Source: Flexivirga caeni (lineage in GTDB: Bacteria; Actinomycetota; Actinomycetes; Actinomycetales; Dermatophilaceae). From it: DNA of 64,000 nt. The DNA lies in contig NZ_RJJQ01000004.1 in NCBI RefSeq assembly GCF_003724155.1, positions 1 through 64,000 of the forward strand, read 5' to 3'. A program made the translations under genes and the position numbers. Below the pieces are notes generated by a model that saw only the letters and a program-made list of their open reading frames with translations, was not told where the DNA came from and did no database searches. Below, in pieces: positions 18,987-28,209 of the stretch (positions are counted from its first letter, which is position 1; each line of letters starts with the position of its first letter).

Positions 18987-19993
18987 TCGGAGAAGGCCTT
19001 CCTGCGCTCGATGATGATGCGGGCGATCGCGTTCACCACAAAAGTCAAGATGAAGAGCACCAGGCCGGCCGCGATGTAGGCACCCATCTGCCGGGTATCG
19101 GAGATGCTCTCCGGCGCGTTCGCAGCAATGTTGGAGGCAAAGGTCGAGCCGCCGTTGAACAGCGACCAGGACCAATTCGCGCCTTGAGGGAGGGTGGACA
19201 GGATGAGCATGACCGCAATCGTCTCGCCGAGTGCCCGGCCCAGGCCGAGCATGGAGGCGCTGATCACTCCCGGCCGACCGAACGGCAGCACGGTGGTCCG
19301 CAACATCTCCCACTTGGTCGCGCCGAGCGCGATCGCCCCTTCACGCTGTGTCATCGGCGTCTGTGCGAAGACCTCGCGGGACAAAGCGGTGATGATTGGC
19401 AGGATCATGATCGCAAGCACGACCCCGACGAAGAAGATCGTGGTGCCCCCGCTGATCCCCGGAACTCGGCCGAACAACGGAATCCAACCGAATGCGTCCT
19501 GGATCCAGGACTGCACGTGCGCGAACTGGGGCGCGACGATATAGGCGCCCCACAGGCCGTAGACGATGGACGGCACTGCGGCCAGCAAATCGATGATCGC
19601 GGCGGCAGGCTGGGCGAGCCAGCGGGGCGCGTAGAAGCCCAGGAACAGCGCGATCGCGATCGAGAACGGCACGGCAATCACCAGTGCGATCACCGAGGTC
19701 GCCACGGTGGTCCACAGCAGTTGGACGATGCCGAACTTCAGCGGGCTGGTGGACCACTCGGTGGAGGTGAAGAAATCGGCGTGATTCGCGCGCAGCGCAG
19801 GAATCGCGCGGACGACGAGGAATACCCCGACGAGGACGACGATGGCGAGCACGACACCGCCGGCCAGCCGGGTCATGCCGCCGAACAGCCGGTCGCCGAG
19901 GCGCCCGGTCGATGCGCGGTCACCGCGCAGCGGTGGCTCCCCCTCGGGACCGGGTGTCTCGTCGGTGAATGACGCACCGGTCACTGACGACAT
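18983..19993 (-). CDS. pstC: Phosphate ABC transporter permease PstC
   Basis: A 336-residue permease with six membrane segments and the EAA loop QREGAIALGATKWEM. GLGRALGETIAV is a hallmark of PstC. AGAGGA lies 5 nt before the start. It is separated from pstS by 93 bp that contain a strong hairpin, and it overlaps pstA by 4 bp. Confidence 0.97.
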   Translation of the reverse strand: MSSVTGASFTDETPGPEGEPPLRGDRASTGRLGDRLFGGMTRLAGGVVLAIVVLVGVFLVVRAIPALRANHADFFTSTEWSTSPLKFGIVQLLWTTVATSVIALVIAVPFSIAIALFLGFYAPRWLAQPAAAIIDLLAAVPSIVYGLWGAYIVAPQFAHVQSWIQDAFGWIPLFGRVPGISGGTTIFFVGVVLAIMILPIITALSREVFAQTPMTQREGAIALGATKWEMLRTTVLPFGRPGVISASMLGLGRALGETIAVMLILSTLPQGANWSWSLFNGGSTFASNIAANAPESISDTRQMGAYIAAGLVLFILTFVVNAIARIIIERRKAFSE

Positions 19994-20036
19994 GGGTTTC
20001 CTCTACTTTCTGGCCGGATGCAGGTCATCCGGCCAC

Positions 20037-20071
20037 GTCTGCACGGTGCGCGTGGTGCGCACCGTGCAGAC
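20037..20071 (-). promoter_or_regulatory. Perfect 15-bp hairpin between pstS and pstC
   Basis: GTCTGCACGGTGCGC at 20037-20051 pairs perfectly with 20057-20071 around a 5-nt loop. It begins 15 bp after the pstS stop, with no T-run on the minus strand. It is a likely partial terminator or mRNA-stabilising element that keeps PstS abundant relative to the permease subunits. Confidence 0.85.
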
Positions 20072-20086
20072 AATGGTGCCGTCGGA

Positions 20087-21250
20087 TCAGGAGATCGCCG
20101 CGATCGATTCCTGCACCTTCTGCTGGATCGACTTGGGCAGCGGTGCCGAGCCGACCTGGGTCAGCGTGCCCTGGAAGCCGTCCGAGGCGAGATAGGTCAG
20201 GAACGCCTTGACGTTCTTGGCGGTCGTCGGGTTCGAGTATTTCAGGCAGGCGATCTCGTAGGTCGCGAGGACGATCGGGTACGCACCCTTGGCCTTGGTG
20301 TTGTAGTTGATCGCCAGCGAGACGTCCTTGCCAGTGCCGACCACCTTGGCGGCCGCGATGGCCTGACCGGCCGACTCGGCGGTCAGCGCCACGGGACCGG
20401 AACCGCTGTCCATCTCGGCCATGTTCAGTTTGTTGGTGATCGCGTACGACCACTCGTCGTAGCCGATGGCGCCAGGCGTGGAGGAGACCGCCTGACCGAC
20501 GCCGGCGCTGCCCTTCTTGCCCTGGCCGACCTTGCCGGTCCACTGCTTGCTGTGCTGGTCGGGCCAGTCAGTCTTGTCGGTCTGGTTCAGGAAGTTGCTG
20601 AAGTTGTCAGAAGTGCCGGAGGCCTCGGAGCGGAAGAACACGGAGATCTTCTGGGACGGCAGCTTGACGCCCGGGTTCGCCTTGGCGATCTCGGCGTTGT
20701 TCCACTCGGTGATCTTGCCGGAGAAGATCTTCGCGGTCAGCTGCGGGGTCAGGATCAGCTTGCCCACACCCTTGAGGTTGTAGATGACGGCGATCGGACC
20801 GACGACCATCGGCAGGTCGATCGCTTGGGAGCCGCAGGACGCCTTCGCCTTGTCCGGCTCACCCTTGGCCGGGTCCAGCGCCGAGTCAGAACCGGCCCAG
20901 TCGGTCTGCTTGCCGATGAAGTCGGTGATGCCCTGGCCCGAGCCGCTGCCAGTGTAGGAGGTCTTGGCGCCCTTGCACTGCTGGGTGTATGCCGCAATGG
21001 CCTGGTTGATGGCGTTCTGCTGGGCGGTGGAACCACTGGACTTCAGGCTCCCGCTGAAACAGGTGGCCGAGCCACCTGCCGACGATCCGCTGCTCGCACT
21101 GGAGCCGGCCGAGGCGCCTGCAGCGCTGCTTGAGGAGGAGTTGCTTGAGGCCGAGTTGCCGGAACTGTCGTTGCTGGCCGAACCACATGCAGCGAGCCCG
21201 AACGCCGCGGCCGCGGCAATGCTGGCGGCTGCGATACGCGAGTTCTTCAC
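20087..21250 (-). CDS. pstS: Phosphate-binding lipoprotein PstS
   Basis: A 387-residue extracytoplasmic phosphate receptor. A signal peptide with lipobox LAAC (Cys22) precedes a Ser/Ala/Gly-rich linker of about 55 residues, then the PstS fold with TYTGSGSGQGITDF (phosphate loop), SDSALDP and FRSEASGTSDNF. The start is GTG 21250, giving VKNSRIAAAS; AAAGGG lies about 9 nt upstream. It is first in pstSCAB and is preceded by a PHO box, so induction by phosphate starvation through RegX3 is expected. Confidence 0.97.
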   Translation of the reverse strand: MKNSRIAAASIAAAAAFGLAACGSASNDSSGNSASSNSSSSSAAGASAGSSASSGSSAGGSATCFSGSLKSSGSTAQQNAINQAIAAYTQQCKGAKTSYTGSGSGQGITDFIGKQTDWAGSDSALDPAKGEPDKAKASCGSQAIDLPMVVGPIAVIYNLKGVGKLILTPQLTAKIFSGKITEWNNAEIAKANPGVKLPSQKISVFFRSEASGTSDNFSNFLNQTDKTDWPDQHSKQWTGKVGQGKKGSAGVGQAVSSTPGAIGYDEWSYAITNKLNMAEMDSGSGPVALTAESAGQAIAAAKVVGTGKDVSLAINYNTKAKGAYPIVLATYEIACLKYSNPTTAKNVKAFLTYLASDGFQGTLTQVGSAPLPKSIQQKVQESIAAIS

Positions 21251-21375
21251 AGAGAATGCCCTTTCAAGAGGCGCAATGTCATCGGCGAGCCGTCGGCTCG
21301 CATGTTCGGCGGGTCGAGAGTGGCCCACCGAGCGATGACGGTAAGGAGCGCACGTGACGCGTGGTCATTACCGCG

Positions 21376-21392
21376 GTGAACTTCGCGTGAAC
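21376..21392 (-). promoter_or_regulatory. PHO box (RegX3/PhoP site) upstream of pstS
   Basis: Read on the minus strand, GTTCACGCGAA is followed directly by GTTCACCGCGG: two 11-bp direct repeats starting GTTCAC, the actinobacterial PHO-box pattern. It lies about 125-140 bp before the pstS start, in the tail-to-start gap after mutT1. The regX3 gene is in this window at 40077. Confidence 0.8.
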
Positions 21393-21416
21393 GAGACGGG
21401 ACGGGTTGTCGTCGCC

Positions 21417-22361
21417 TCAGCTCGGCCCGTGGCGTTCGACACTCACCAGCTGTGCGTTCCCGCCTCGGCCGGCGATCTGGCACACCAGCGCTTCGCCCTT
21501 CGCCATACCCTCGTCGGTCGCTTCGGTGAGGGCGTCGTATGACGCGCAGCCCGGCGCGGTGAGCTTGCGCAGTTCGAGCAGCACCGTCGGCAGGACGGGG
21601 CGGTGCGTACACAAGGCGGCCGGCTCGGCGCGTTCGACGAGCCGGGCGACCTGCCGCCCGGCCTTGTCGGGGTGCTCGGCGAAGGTCTCCTCCGTCAGCC
21701 CCGTCTTCGGCACCAGCTGGATGCCGGCCGCCGCGGCATACGGTTGCACGGTGGCGAAACAGCGCGCCGACGGGGAGGTGATCACCCGACCGATGCCGTA
21801 GGCGGCGAGGATCGGCACGAGTGCCTTGGCCTGCTCGCGTCCTGCCGCGTCGAGCGGACGCTGCGGGTCGGGTTTGGCCCAGCCCTTGCGCGACACGCAC
21901 TCCCCGTGCCGGACGACGACGAGCGGCCACGTCTGCAGCGTGCCGGCTCGCTCGGCGTCGACGACCGCCTGCAGTTGCAGGGCATCGCGCACGTAGCTGA
22001 ACCGAACCTGCGCCTGCGCGGGGGTCAGCCACGCGACCTCGTCGATCTCGTTCTCGAGGTCGCCGCTGCCGCTCATGACCTCAGCGGCCCAATAGCGGAT
22101 CTCCTTGAGCTGCCCGCGCTGCATCGAATAGACCGAGCGGGGCAGCGGTATGCCGAGACGCGGCCGGAACCCGGTCTCCTCCAGCACTTCTCGTGCGGCC
22201 GCCTCGACCCAGGTCTCGCCCGGGTCCACCTTGCCCTTGGCCCACGACCAGTCGTCGTACTTAGGGCGGTGCACCATCGCGACCTGCAACTGGTCGTCCT
22301 TGCGACGCCACAGAACTGCGCCGGCTGCGGGCACGGTCGGGGCGGCGGTGTGTGCCGTCAC
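21417..22361 (-). CDS. mutT1: NUDIX hydrolase fused to a histidine phosphatase (MutT1-type)
   Basis: A 314-residue two-domain enzyme. The N-terminal NUDIX domain has the box [20 protein letters not shown] plus TGF. The C-terminal domain is a phosphoglycerate-mutase-like phosphatase with VVVRHGE. Mycobacterial MutT1 has this architecture; it cleans oxidised 8-oxo-guanine nucleotides and acts on dinucleoside polyphosphates. The GTG at 22361 overlaps the ppk stop as GTGA. The ppk-mutT1 order is the same as in mycobacteria. Confidence 0.92.
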   Translation of the reverse strand: MTAHTAAPTVPAAGAVLWRRKDDQLQVAMVHRPKYDDWSWAKGKVDPGETWVEAAAREVLEETGFRPRLGIPLPRSVYSMQRGQLKEIRYWAAEVMSGSGDLENEIDEVAWLTPAQAQVRFSYVRDALQLQAVVDAERAGTLQTWPLVVVRHGECVSRKGWAKPDPQRPLDAAGREQAKALVPILAAYGIGRVITSPSARCFATVQPYAAAAGIQLVPKTGLTEETFAEHPDKAGRQVARLVERAEPAALCTHRPVLPTVLLELRKLTAPGCASYDALTEATDEGMAKGEALVCQIAGRGGNAQLVSVERHGPS

Positions 22362-24625
22362 CGGCGTCGTGCCTTGCGCTTGCGCTTGGCATAGGTCGCC
22401 ATCAGGTCGGCCTGCAGGTCGCGCAGTGGAATGCCGTGCTCGTCGAGGTGGTGGCGTTCCCACCGGGCATCGCCCTGCAGGTGCCACGACGAGGTCTCCT
22501 CCGCCATACCTTCGTCGAGCAGCGCACCGAGGGTCGCGATGTGCTTCGGTTCGGTGATCCGGACCAGGGCCTCCACCCGCCGATCCAGATTGCGGTGCAT
22601 CATGTCGGCGCTGCCGATGAAGACCACGTCGTCCTCGCCCTCGACCACGAAGCGGAAGACCCGGGAGTGCTCCAGGAACCGGCCGAGGATGGAGCGGACG
22701 CGGATGTTCTCCGACAGGCCGTCAACGCCAGGACGCAGCGCGCAGATGCCGCGCACCCAGATGTCGACCTGCACGCCCGCCATGGATGCGCGGTAGCAGG
22801 CGTCGATGATGTCCTCGTCGACGATCGAGTTGACCTTGATCTGCACCCTGGCCGCGCGACCGCTCTGGGCGGCCTCGACGGCCCGGCCGATCTGCTCCAG
22901 CAGACCGGTGCGCACCGAGCGGGGCGCGACCAGGAGGCGCTTGTACCGGCTGCGTGGCGCCATGCCGGACAGCTGGTTGAACAGGCGAGTCAGGTCCTCT
23001 CCGACGTCGTTGTCACAGGTCAGCAGGCCCAGATCCTCGTAGAGGCGAGCGGTTTTCGGGTTGTAGTTGCCCGTGCCGACGTGCGAGTAGCGGCGCATCT
23101 CGCCGTTCTCCTCGCTCACCACCAGGCACAGCTTGGCGTGGGTCTTCAGGCCGACCTGGCCGTAGACGACGTGGACTCCGGCACGTTCCAGCTTGCGCGC
23201 CCAGCTGATGTTGTTCTCCTCGTCGAAGCGCGCCTTGATCTCGACGACCGCGAGCACCTGCTTGCCGGCTTCGGCCGCGTCGATCAGCGAGTCGATGATC
23301 GGCGAGTCGCCGCTGGTGCGGTAGAGGGTCTGCTTGATTGCGAGGACCTGCGGGTTGGTGGCGGCTTGCTCGATGAACGCCACCACCGACGTCGAGAACG
23401 AGTCGTAGGGGTGGTGCAGGAGTATGTCGCCCGCGCGCATCGCCGACATGACATCGGACTGCGCGGAGCGCTCGACGGGTGCCAGATCCGGGTGTGGCTT
23501 GGCCAGGAACGGCGGCCATCGCAGCTCCGAACGGTCCAGGTCGGCCAGGATGTTCAGCCCGCGCAGATCGAGCGGTTCGGGCAGGCGGTAGACCTCGTCG
23601 TCACTGACTCCGAGTTCGCGCACCAGCAGGTCCATGACGTGGTCATCCATGTCGTCGGCGACCTCGAGCCGGACCGGCGGACCGAACCGGCGCCGGGTGA
23701 GCTCCTTCTCCAGCGCGGTCAGCAGGTTTTCGGCGTCGTCCTCCTCGACCTCGAGATCCTCGTTGCGGGTCACCCGGAAGGTGTAGTGCTCACGCACCTC
23801 CATGCCGGGGAAGAGATATTGCAGGTGCTCGGCCATGACGTCCTCGATGGCCACGAATCTCGTGTCGTAGAGCTTGTCCTCGTCCTCGCCGGAAGGTAGT
23901 GGCAGCAGCCGGGACAGCAGCGGCGGCACCTTCACCCGGGCGAAGTGCTCGCGCCCCGTCTTGGGGTTGATCAGCACCACCGCGAGGTTGAGCGACAGTC
24001 CGGAGATGTAGGGGAACGGGTGCGCCGGGTCGACCGCCAGCGGAGTCAGCACGGGGTAGATGCGGTCGCGGAACAGCTGGGCCAGGTAGATGCGGTCGGC
24101 CTCGGTCCAGTCGTCGGGCCGGACGATGTGGATGCCGACGTCGTTCAGCGCCGGGCGGATATGCCGCTGGAACATCTTGGCGTGCACGGTCATCAGCTCA
24201 TGGGCTGCGTTGCTGATCTCGTCCAGCACTTCGCGGGGCTCAAGGCCGGAGGCGGACCGCACCGCGAGGCCGGTGGCAATGCGGCGCTTCAGCCCGGCGA
24301 CCCGCACCTTGAAGAACTCGTCCAGGTTATTGGCGAAGATCGCCAGGTAGCGCGCCCGCTCCAGCAGCGGCACCAGCGGGTCGCCGGCGAGTTGCAGCAC
24401 ACGCTCGTTGAACTGCAACCAGGAGATCTCGCGGTCGAGGAACCGGTCGGCGGGCAGCTCGCCATCGGACAGGTCGTCGAGTTCCGGTGCGACCCGGATG
24501 AACTGGCCGTTCGATCCGCGCGCCCGCTGCGCGGCGCGCGTCTGCAGCCGCACGAGCGATGCGTCGCTTGGTGCGGTCTGCGTCGCCGGGTCGTCCGCGG
24601 TGCTCAATGTCGGCTCCGATTCCAT
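22358..24625 (-). CDS. ppk: Polyphosphate kinase 1
   Basis: A 755-residue enzyme that reversibly moves the ATP gamma-phosphate onto polyphosphate. The N domain begins after about 60 residues with [17 protein letters not shown]. The autophosphorylated His is in [13 protein letters not shown], the ATP-site motif is [17 protein letters not shown], and [10 protein letters not shown] belongs to the second phospholipase-D-like half. Its position beside pst and mutT1 groups phosphate uptake and storage. AGGGAAC precedes the ATG. Confidence 0.97.
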   Translation of the reverse strand: MESEPTLSTADDPATQTAPSDASLVRLQTRAAQRARGSNGQFIRVAPELDDLSDGELPADRFLDREISWLQFNERVLQLAGDPLVPLLERARYLAIFANNLDEFFKVRVAGLKRRIATGLAVRSASGLEPREVLDEISNAAHELMTVHAKMFQRHIRPALNDVGIHIVRPDDWTEADRIYLAQLFRDRIYPVLTPLAVDPAHPFPYISGLSLNLAVVLINPKTGREHFARVKVPPLLSRLLPLPSGEDEDKLYDTRFVAIEDVMAEHLQYLFPGMEVREHYTFRVTRNEDLEVEEDDAENLLTALEKELTRRRFGPPVRLEVADDMDDHVMDLLVRELGVSDDEVYRLPEPLDLRGLNILADLDRSELRWPPFLAKPHPDLAPVERSAQSDVMSAMRAGDILLHHPYDSFSTSVVAFIEQAATNPQVLAIKQTLYRTSGDSPIIDSLIDAAEAGKQVLAVVEIKARFDEENNISWARKLERAGVHVVYGQVGLKTHAKLCLVVSEENGEMRRYSHVGTGNYNPKTARLYEDLGLLTCDNDVGEDLTRLFNQLSGMAPRSRYKRLLVAPRSVRTGLLEQIGRAVEAAQSGRAARVQIKVNSIVDEDIIDACYRASMAGVQVDIWVRGICALRPGVDGLSENIRVRSILGRFLEHSRVFRFVVEGEDDVVFIGSADMMHRNLDRRVEALVRITEPKHIATLGALLDEGMAEETSSWHLQGDARWERHHLDEHGIPLRDLQADLMATYAKRKRKARRR

Positions 24626-24783
24626 GTTCCCTATCGTTGCAAACCTTCGGTGCGCGCGCAGCCGGGGCCGAGCAGCGAACTACTGGACGGCCGAGTATCG
24701 GGGGAGCGAAGCGGAGGAGGCGTATCGACGTCGGTCGAGTGGCCGGATCGGCCGAGCGGTGGCTCCCGACCTGTGGCGCCCTC

Positions 24784-25626
24784 TTACGCGCCCAGGGCGG
24801 CATACATGACATCGACGCTGTCGCTGGCGAACCCGAGCCTGCGGTAGGTCGCCACCGCTGCGGTGTTGTCGCCCTCGACATACAGGTCGATGTGTATGAC
24901 GCCCCGGGCGGCGAGGTGCGCCAGCCCGAGCGCGGTGACCACTTTTCCGAGGCCGTGGCCCTGGTGACCCGGATCGACCGCCACGACATATACCTCGCCG
25001 GTGTCGTGCTGCCCGGCTTCGATCTTGGTCCAGTGGGAGGCGGCGAGTTCGCCGGTTGCGTCGTCGACAACCAGGATCAGGCCCGCCGGGTCCCACCACG
25101 GCTCGGCCGCCCGCTCGTCGAAGTCGGCGCGCGTCATCCGCCCCTGCTCGGGATGATGCGCGAACGCCCGCCGGTTCAGGTCCAGCCACGCGTCCTCGTC
25201 GCCGGCTGTGAATGTCCGCGCCGTGAATCCTGTTGGCACCGTGGGTGATTCGATTGGCGGAGCCGCTTCGACCGCCCGGCTCATCCGCCAGAGGTTGCGC
25301 ACGGCCGTCATACCGGCGCTCGCGGCGAGCGCCTGCGCGGCGGGCAGGTCGCCGTGCGCCCAGAAGCGCGCGCTAGGTCGCTGCTCGAGCACGCCCTGCA
25401 CGATGCGGGTAGCGAATCCGTGCCGGCGATGTGCCGGGTCGACGACGAGTTCGACGGCACCGTCGTCGGCCACGTGGGCTCCGGCGACCACGACGCCGTC
25501 GCTCGTGATCACGTGCTCCGGTGCGGTATGGCGCAAAGCCAGCCGGGTCTGCTCGGAGAACGGCTCGACCCCGTCGTATGACGTGGCGCGCTCGGCGATG
25601 GACAGGAGCTCCTCGGCAGCGGTCAT
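24784..25626 (-). CDS. mshD: Mycothiol synthase MshD
   Basis: A 280-residue protein of two GNAT acetyltransferase domains. It acetylates Cys-GlcN-Ins with acetyl-CoA in the last step of mycothiol synthesis. The second domain shows VVAVDPGHQGHGLGKVV (acetyl-CoA loop) and DLYVEGDNTAAVATYRRLGF; the first has VVDPAHRRHGFATRIV. The start is ATG 25626 (MTAAEELLS). The glnR-mshD-pst order follows the mycobacterial Rv0818-Rv0820 order. The first mycothiol gene, mshA, is also in this window. Confidence 0.95.
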   Translation of the reverse strand: MTAAEELLSIAERATSYDGVEPFSEQTRLALRHTAPEHVITSDGVVVAGAHVADDGAVELVVDPAHRRHGFATRIVQGVLEQRPSARFWAHGDLPAAQALAASAGMTAVRNLWRMSRAVEAAPPIESPTVPTGFTARTFTAGDEDAWLDLNRRAFAHHPEQGRMTRADFDERAAEPWWDPAGLILVVDDATGELAASHWTKIEAGQHDTGEVYVVAVDPGHQGHGLGKVVTALGLAHLAARGVIHIDLYVEGDNTAAVATYRRLGFASDSVDVMYAALGA

Positions 25627-25652
25627 CCGCCCATGGTGCCAAACGGCCCCCG

Positions 25653-25738
25653 GATCGAGCGGACCCACAATGCACCGAGCGGACCCAATAACCGGGCCGA
25701 TTTTGGGTCCGCTCGCTGCAGAAGGGGTCCGCTCGATC
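25653..25738. repeat. Nested double inverted repeat (GAGCGGACCC arms)
   Basis: The outer arms GATCGAGCGGACCC (25653-25666) and their complement (25725-25738) enclose the inner arms CGAGCGGACCCAA (25676-25688) and their complement (25703-25715). The same core is thus present twice forward and twice reversed. It lies between the glnR stop and the mshD start on the minus strand, so it could end glnR transcription or attenuate mshD. Confidence 0.85.
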
Positions 25739-25794
25739 GGGAGGTGCGCGACTCGTGGGCGGCTCGGGTCGGGCGCGCAGGTCGTGCGGGGAGG

Positions 25795-26505
25795 TCAGTC
25801 GACCAGCGAAGGGTCCGCCTCGGCGTGCACGCCGGCGGTGCCGACGAAGCGGTAGCCGACGTTGCGGATGGTGCCGATGAGCGCCTCGTGCTCCGGGCCG
25901 AGCTTGGCTCGCAGCCGCCGCACGTGCACGTCGACGGTGCGCGTGCCGCCGAAATAGTCGTATCCCCAGACTTCCTGGAGCAGTTGCGCCCTGGTGAAGA
26001 CCCGCCCGGGGTGAGCCGCCAGATGCTTGAGCAGCTCGAACTCCTTGTAGGTCAGGTCGAGCGAGTGACCGTGGATGCGTGCGGCATACGCGTCCTCGTC
26101 GATGATGAGCCCACCGGCGGAGATCTGGCTCGGGGTCTCCTCCTCGACCTGCTCGTGCGCGCGGCTGACGGCATACCGAAGGCGGGCGTCGACCTCGGCC
26201 GGGCCGGCGCTGTCCAGGATGACGTCGTCGACCTGCCATTCACCGGTCAGCGCGGCCAGGCCACCTTCGGTGAAGATCGCGATCAGCGGCATCGACCGGC
26301 CGGTGGTCTGCAGCACGCGACTCAAACCCCGCGCGCCGATGAGATCGCGGCGGGCGTCCAGTAGCACCACGTCGCACTCCGGCGGATCGACGAGCGCGGA
26401 GGGTTGCGGGGCGACGATGCGCACCCGGTGGCTCAGCAGGCCGAGCGCTGGAAGCACCTCGACACTCGCGCCGGGGGCGTCGGTGAGGAGCAGCAGCCGG
26501 GCCAT
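25795..26505 (-). CDS. glnR: GlnR, atypical OmpR-type nitrogen regulator
   Basis: A 236-residue response-regulator-like protein. The receiver domain ([20 protein letters not shown]) has degenerate phosphorylation pockets, as known for orphan GlnR. The winged-helix domain has [40 protein letters not shown] and IRNVGYRFV, nearly identical to Streptomyces GlnR as I remember it. GlnR controls ammonium assimilation and nitrogen uptake genes. ATG 26505 is preceded 8 nt upstream by TATTCT, consistent with a leaderless transcript. Confidence 0.93.
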   Translation of the reverse strand: MARLLLLTDAPGASVEVLPALGLLSHRVRIVAPQPSALVDPPECDVVLLDARRDLIGARGLSRVLQTTGRSMPLIAIFTEGGLAALTGEWQVDDVILDSAGPAEVDARLRYAVSRAHEQVEEETPSQISAGGLIIDEDAYAARIHGHSLDLTYKEFELLKHLAAHPGRVFTRAQLLQEVWGYDYFGGTRTVDVHVRRLRAKLGPEHEALIGTIRNVGYRFVGTAGVHAEADPSLVD

Positions 26506-26519
26506 ACCTTGCAAGAATA
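26506..26519 (-). promoter_or_regulatory. -10 box of a leaderless glnR promoter
   Basis: TATTCT (26519-26514 on the minus strand) lies 8 nt before the ATG. AAGG just before the ATG is too close to act as a normal Shine-Dalgarno sequence. Confidence 0.5.
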
Positions 26520-26524
26520 CTGGT

Positions 26525-26569
26525 CAGTGGTCACGCGGCTCGGCATTCGGACAACCGCCGTGACCACTG
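26525..26569. promoter_or_regulatory. 11-bp inverted repeat between divergent glnR and moaD-like genes
   Basis: CAGTGGTCACG at 26525-26535 and its exact complement at 26559-26569, with a 23-nt spacer. The position in a divergent promoter region suggests an operator with two half-sites about three helical turns apart. Confidence 0.5.
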
Positions 26570-26613
26570 TCACACGGGCGGATGCCCGCCATACGTCAGC
26601 TTGGAGGCACTGC

Positions 26614-26853
26614 ATGCACGACGTGACGGTCCGCTATTGGGCCGCGGCCCAAGCCGCCGCCGGCACCCATGAGGAGACCCTCGCCGCGACCGATCTCGCG
26701 CAACTGCGCGACGCCGCGCGACAGGCCCATCCGGCGCTCGAGCCGGTGCTGGCGCTGGCATCCTTCCTGCTCGACGGGCGTCGGGTCGAAGGGACTGCGC
26801 ACCTGCCGGAGGGCTCAGTTGTCGAGGTGCTGCCGCCGTTCGCGGGCGGGTGA
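26614..26853 (+). CDS. MoaD/ThiS-family small sulfur carrier
   Basis: A 79-residue beta-grasp protein ending in FAGG. The C-terminal Gly-Gly is the thiocarboxylate site of MoaD and ThiS. GSVVEVLPPFAGG matches the usual MoaD tail. It probably carries sulfur for molybdopterin or another pathway; no moaE or thiazole gene is nearby, so the pathway is open. GGAGG lies 7 nt before the ATG. It is divergent from glnR. Confidence 0.85.
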   Translation: MHDVTVRYWAAAQAAAGTHEETLAATDLAQLRDAARQAHPALEPVLALASFLLDGRRVEGTAHLPEGSVVEVLPPFAGG

Positions 26854-26869
26854 TGGGAGGATGCCGGAC

Positions 26870-27649
26870 GTGTCCACCGTCTCAGCGAGCGAGCCGTCAG
26901 CCCGTCCGACCGTGTTCTCCCTACCGGTCGTCGGCGGGGTGGTCGCGGCTGCCCTCGTCATCCTGGGCGCGTATGCCGGTCACGACGTCTCCGCCTACGC
27001 GGTCCTCGCGGCGGGTCTGGCGTTCGCCTGGGGCTGGCCGCTGTTGCTGGGGCTGCCGCGGCCGACCGGCACCAGTGTCGTGCTTGCCGCCGCCGCCGTC
27101 GGTATGGCGGGGGTCGTCGTCTTCTCCGGCTCCGACCACGACGGCATGGACGCCATCAGCGTGGTGCTCGCGATCGGGCTGGTGCTCGCCTTCCTGCACG
27201 AGCTGGTGCGCACCGACGGCCGGTCATCCCTGACGCTGTCGCTCGCCGGGTGCGCGCTCGGCCTGGTGGTGCTGGCGAGCGGCATGTTCAGCGCGGGCGC
27301 TGCGCCATACAACCAGGGCGACGCGGCGGTGGCGGTCGCGATCGGCGCACCTGCGCTCGGGCTGATCGCCGACTGCCTGCTGCCCGCACGTCACGAACAC
27401 GAGTGGTCCATCCCGGTCAGCCTGCTGGTCGGCGTCGTCCTCGGCCTGGCCATGTCCCTGGACACCGGTGGCTCGTGGAACGCGCTGCTGCTCACCGGGC
27501 TGGTCGCCGGACTCGTCGGCGTCGCCCTGCGCCGGGCGCTGCGGCAGACCGTGACCCTCGACCCCGCCGGCCGGCTCAGCTACGGCATCGCGACCGTGCT
27601 CGCCGCGGGGGTGCTCGCCTACGCCGCGCAGTGGTTCATCAACCGCTGA
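26870..27649 (+). CDS. Polytopic membrane protein of unknown function
   Basis: A 259-residue protein with about eight hydrophobic segments, starting around VVGGVVAAALVILGAYAG and ending LAAGVLAYAAQWFINR. A His/Glu-rich loop (PARHEHEWS) lies in the middle. GTG 26870 is chosen because GGGAGG is 9 nt upstream; the in-frame ATG at 26861 would abut that site. It follows the MoaD-like gene by 16 bp and is probably in the same operon. I do not recognise a transporter motif. Confidence 0.75.
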   Translation: MSTVSASEPSARPTVFSLPVVGGVVAAALVILGAYAGHDVSAYAVLAAGLAFAWGWPLLLGLPRPTGTSVVLAAAAVGMAGVVVFSGSDHDGMDAISVVLAIGLVLAFLHELVRTDGRSSLTLSLAGCALGLVVLASGMFSAGAAPYNQGDAAVAVAIGAPALGLIADCLLPARHEHEWSIPVSLLVGVVLGLAMSLDTGGSWNALLLTGLVAGLVGVALRRALRQTVTLDPAGRLSYGIATVLAAGVLAYAAQWFINR

Positions 27650-27659
27650 GGGGCTGCCG

Positions 27660-28181
27660 TCATACGCCCGGCTCGTCCGGGGCTGCGGCGGCTCGGCTCA
27701 GCTGCGCCGAGGCGTAGGACTGCAGCGGCTGCCCAAGCGCAGCCATGTCGATCGCCCACATCAGCCCGCCCTGGACGTAGCCGTAGAGCCGGTGCGCCGC
27801 GGAATATTCGCGGGCGGCGGGACTGCGCAGCACGCCGTCGGTGCGCAGCTCGGCCTTCGCCGGCTCGGTCGTGCCGTAATAGAGCTCGGTGACCCCGGTG
27901 GGGTGCGACAGCACGAGTTCCACCTCGCCGCCCGGCAACGGCCGCCAGTAGCCGGCCTCGGTGTCGAACGGCTCACCCCAGGTGCCGTCCGCGTCCAGCA
28001 CCCAGCTGCACGCCTCCCAGCGCAGGAACGGGCGGCCATCGTGGGTGCAGCTGATCTCCTGCGCGAAGTTGACCGTCGGCAGCCCGGGATAACCGGCGAC
28101 GCCGGTGCCCTCCCACTGGCCGAGCAGCCAGGCCAGCGGTGCGAGGTCGGGGTGCATGGACGTGTCGAGTTCGATGGGCAC
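27660..28181 (-). CDS. Nitrobindin-like (FABP-fold, UPF0678) protein without haem His
   Basis: A 173-residue beta-barrel protein with the family signature GQWEGTGVAGYP near the N-terminus and MWAIDMAALGQPLQ near the end. Nitrobindins bind haem through a C-terminal His in an H-x-SA-x-L motif; here the equivalent reads SYASAQL, so the ligand is Tyr instead of His. It resembles the mycobacterial Rv0813c type, thought to bind a lipid-like or other small ligand rather than act as a ferric nitrobindin. GTG 28181 is preceded by TACCAT 6 nt upstream (28193-28188), suggesting a leaderless mRNA. It converges on the polytopic membrane gene. Confidence 0.85.
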   Translation of the reverse strand: MPIELDTSMHPDLAPLAWLLGQWEGTGVAGYPGLPTVNFAQEISCTHDGRPFLRWEACSWVLDADGTWGEPFDTEAGYWRPLPGGEVELVLSHPTGVTELYYGTTEPAKAELRTDGVLRSPAAREYSAAHRLYGYVQGGLMWAIDMAALGQPLQSYASAQLSRAAAAPDEPGV

Positions 28182-28209
28182 ACGACGATGGTATGCCGAC
28201 CGCCGGCGA

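Noticed and set aside
22352-23899. 515-codon + strand open frame opposite ppk
   Set aside because: It is the antisense shadow of a clear polyphosphate kinase; composition follows the ppk codons and no family is recognisable.
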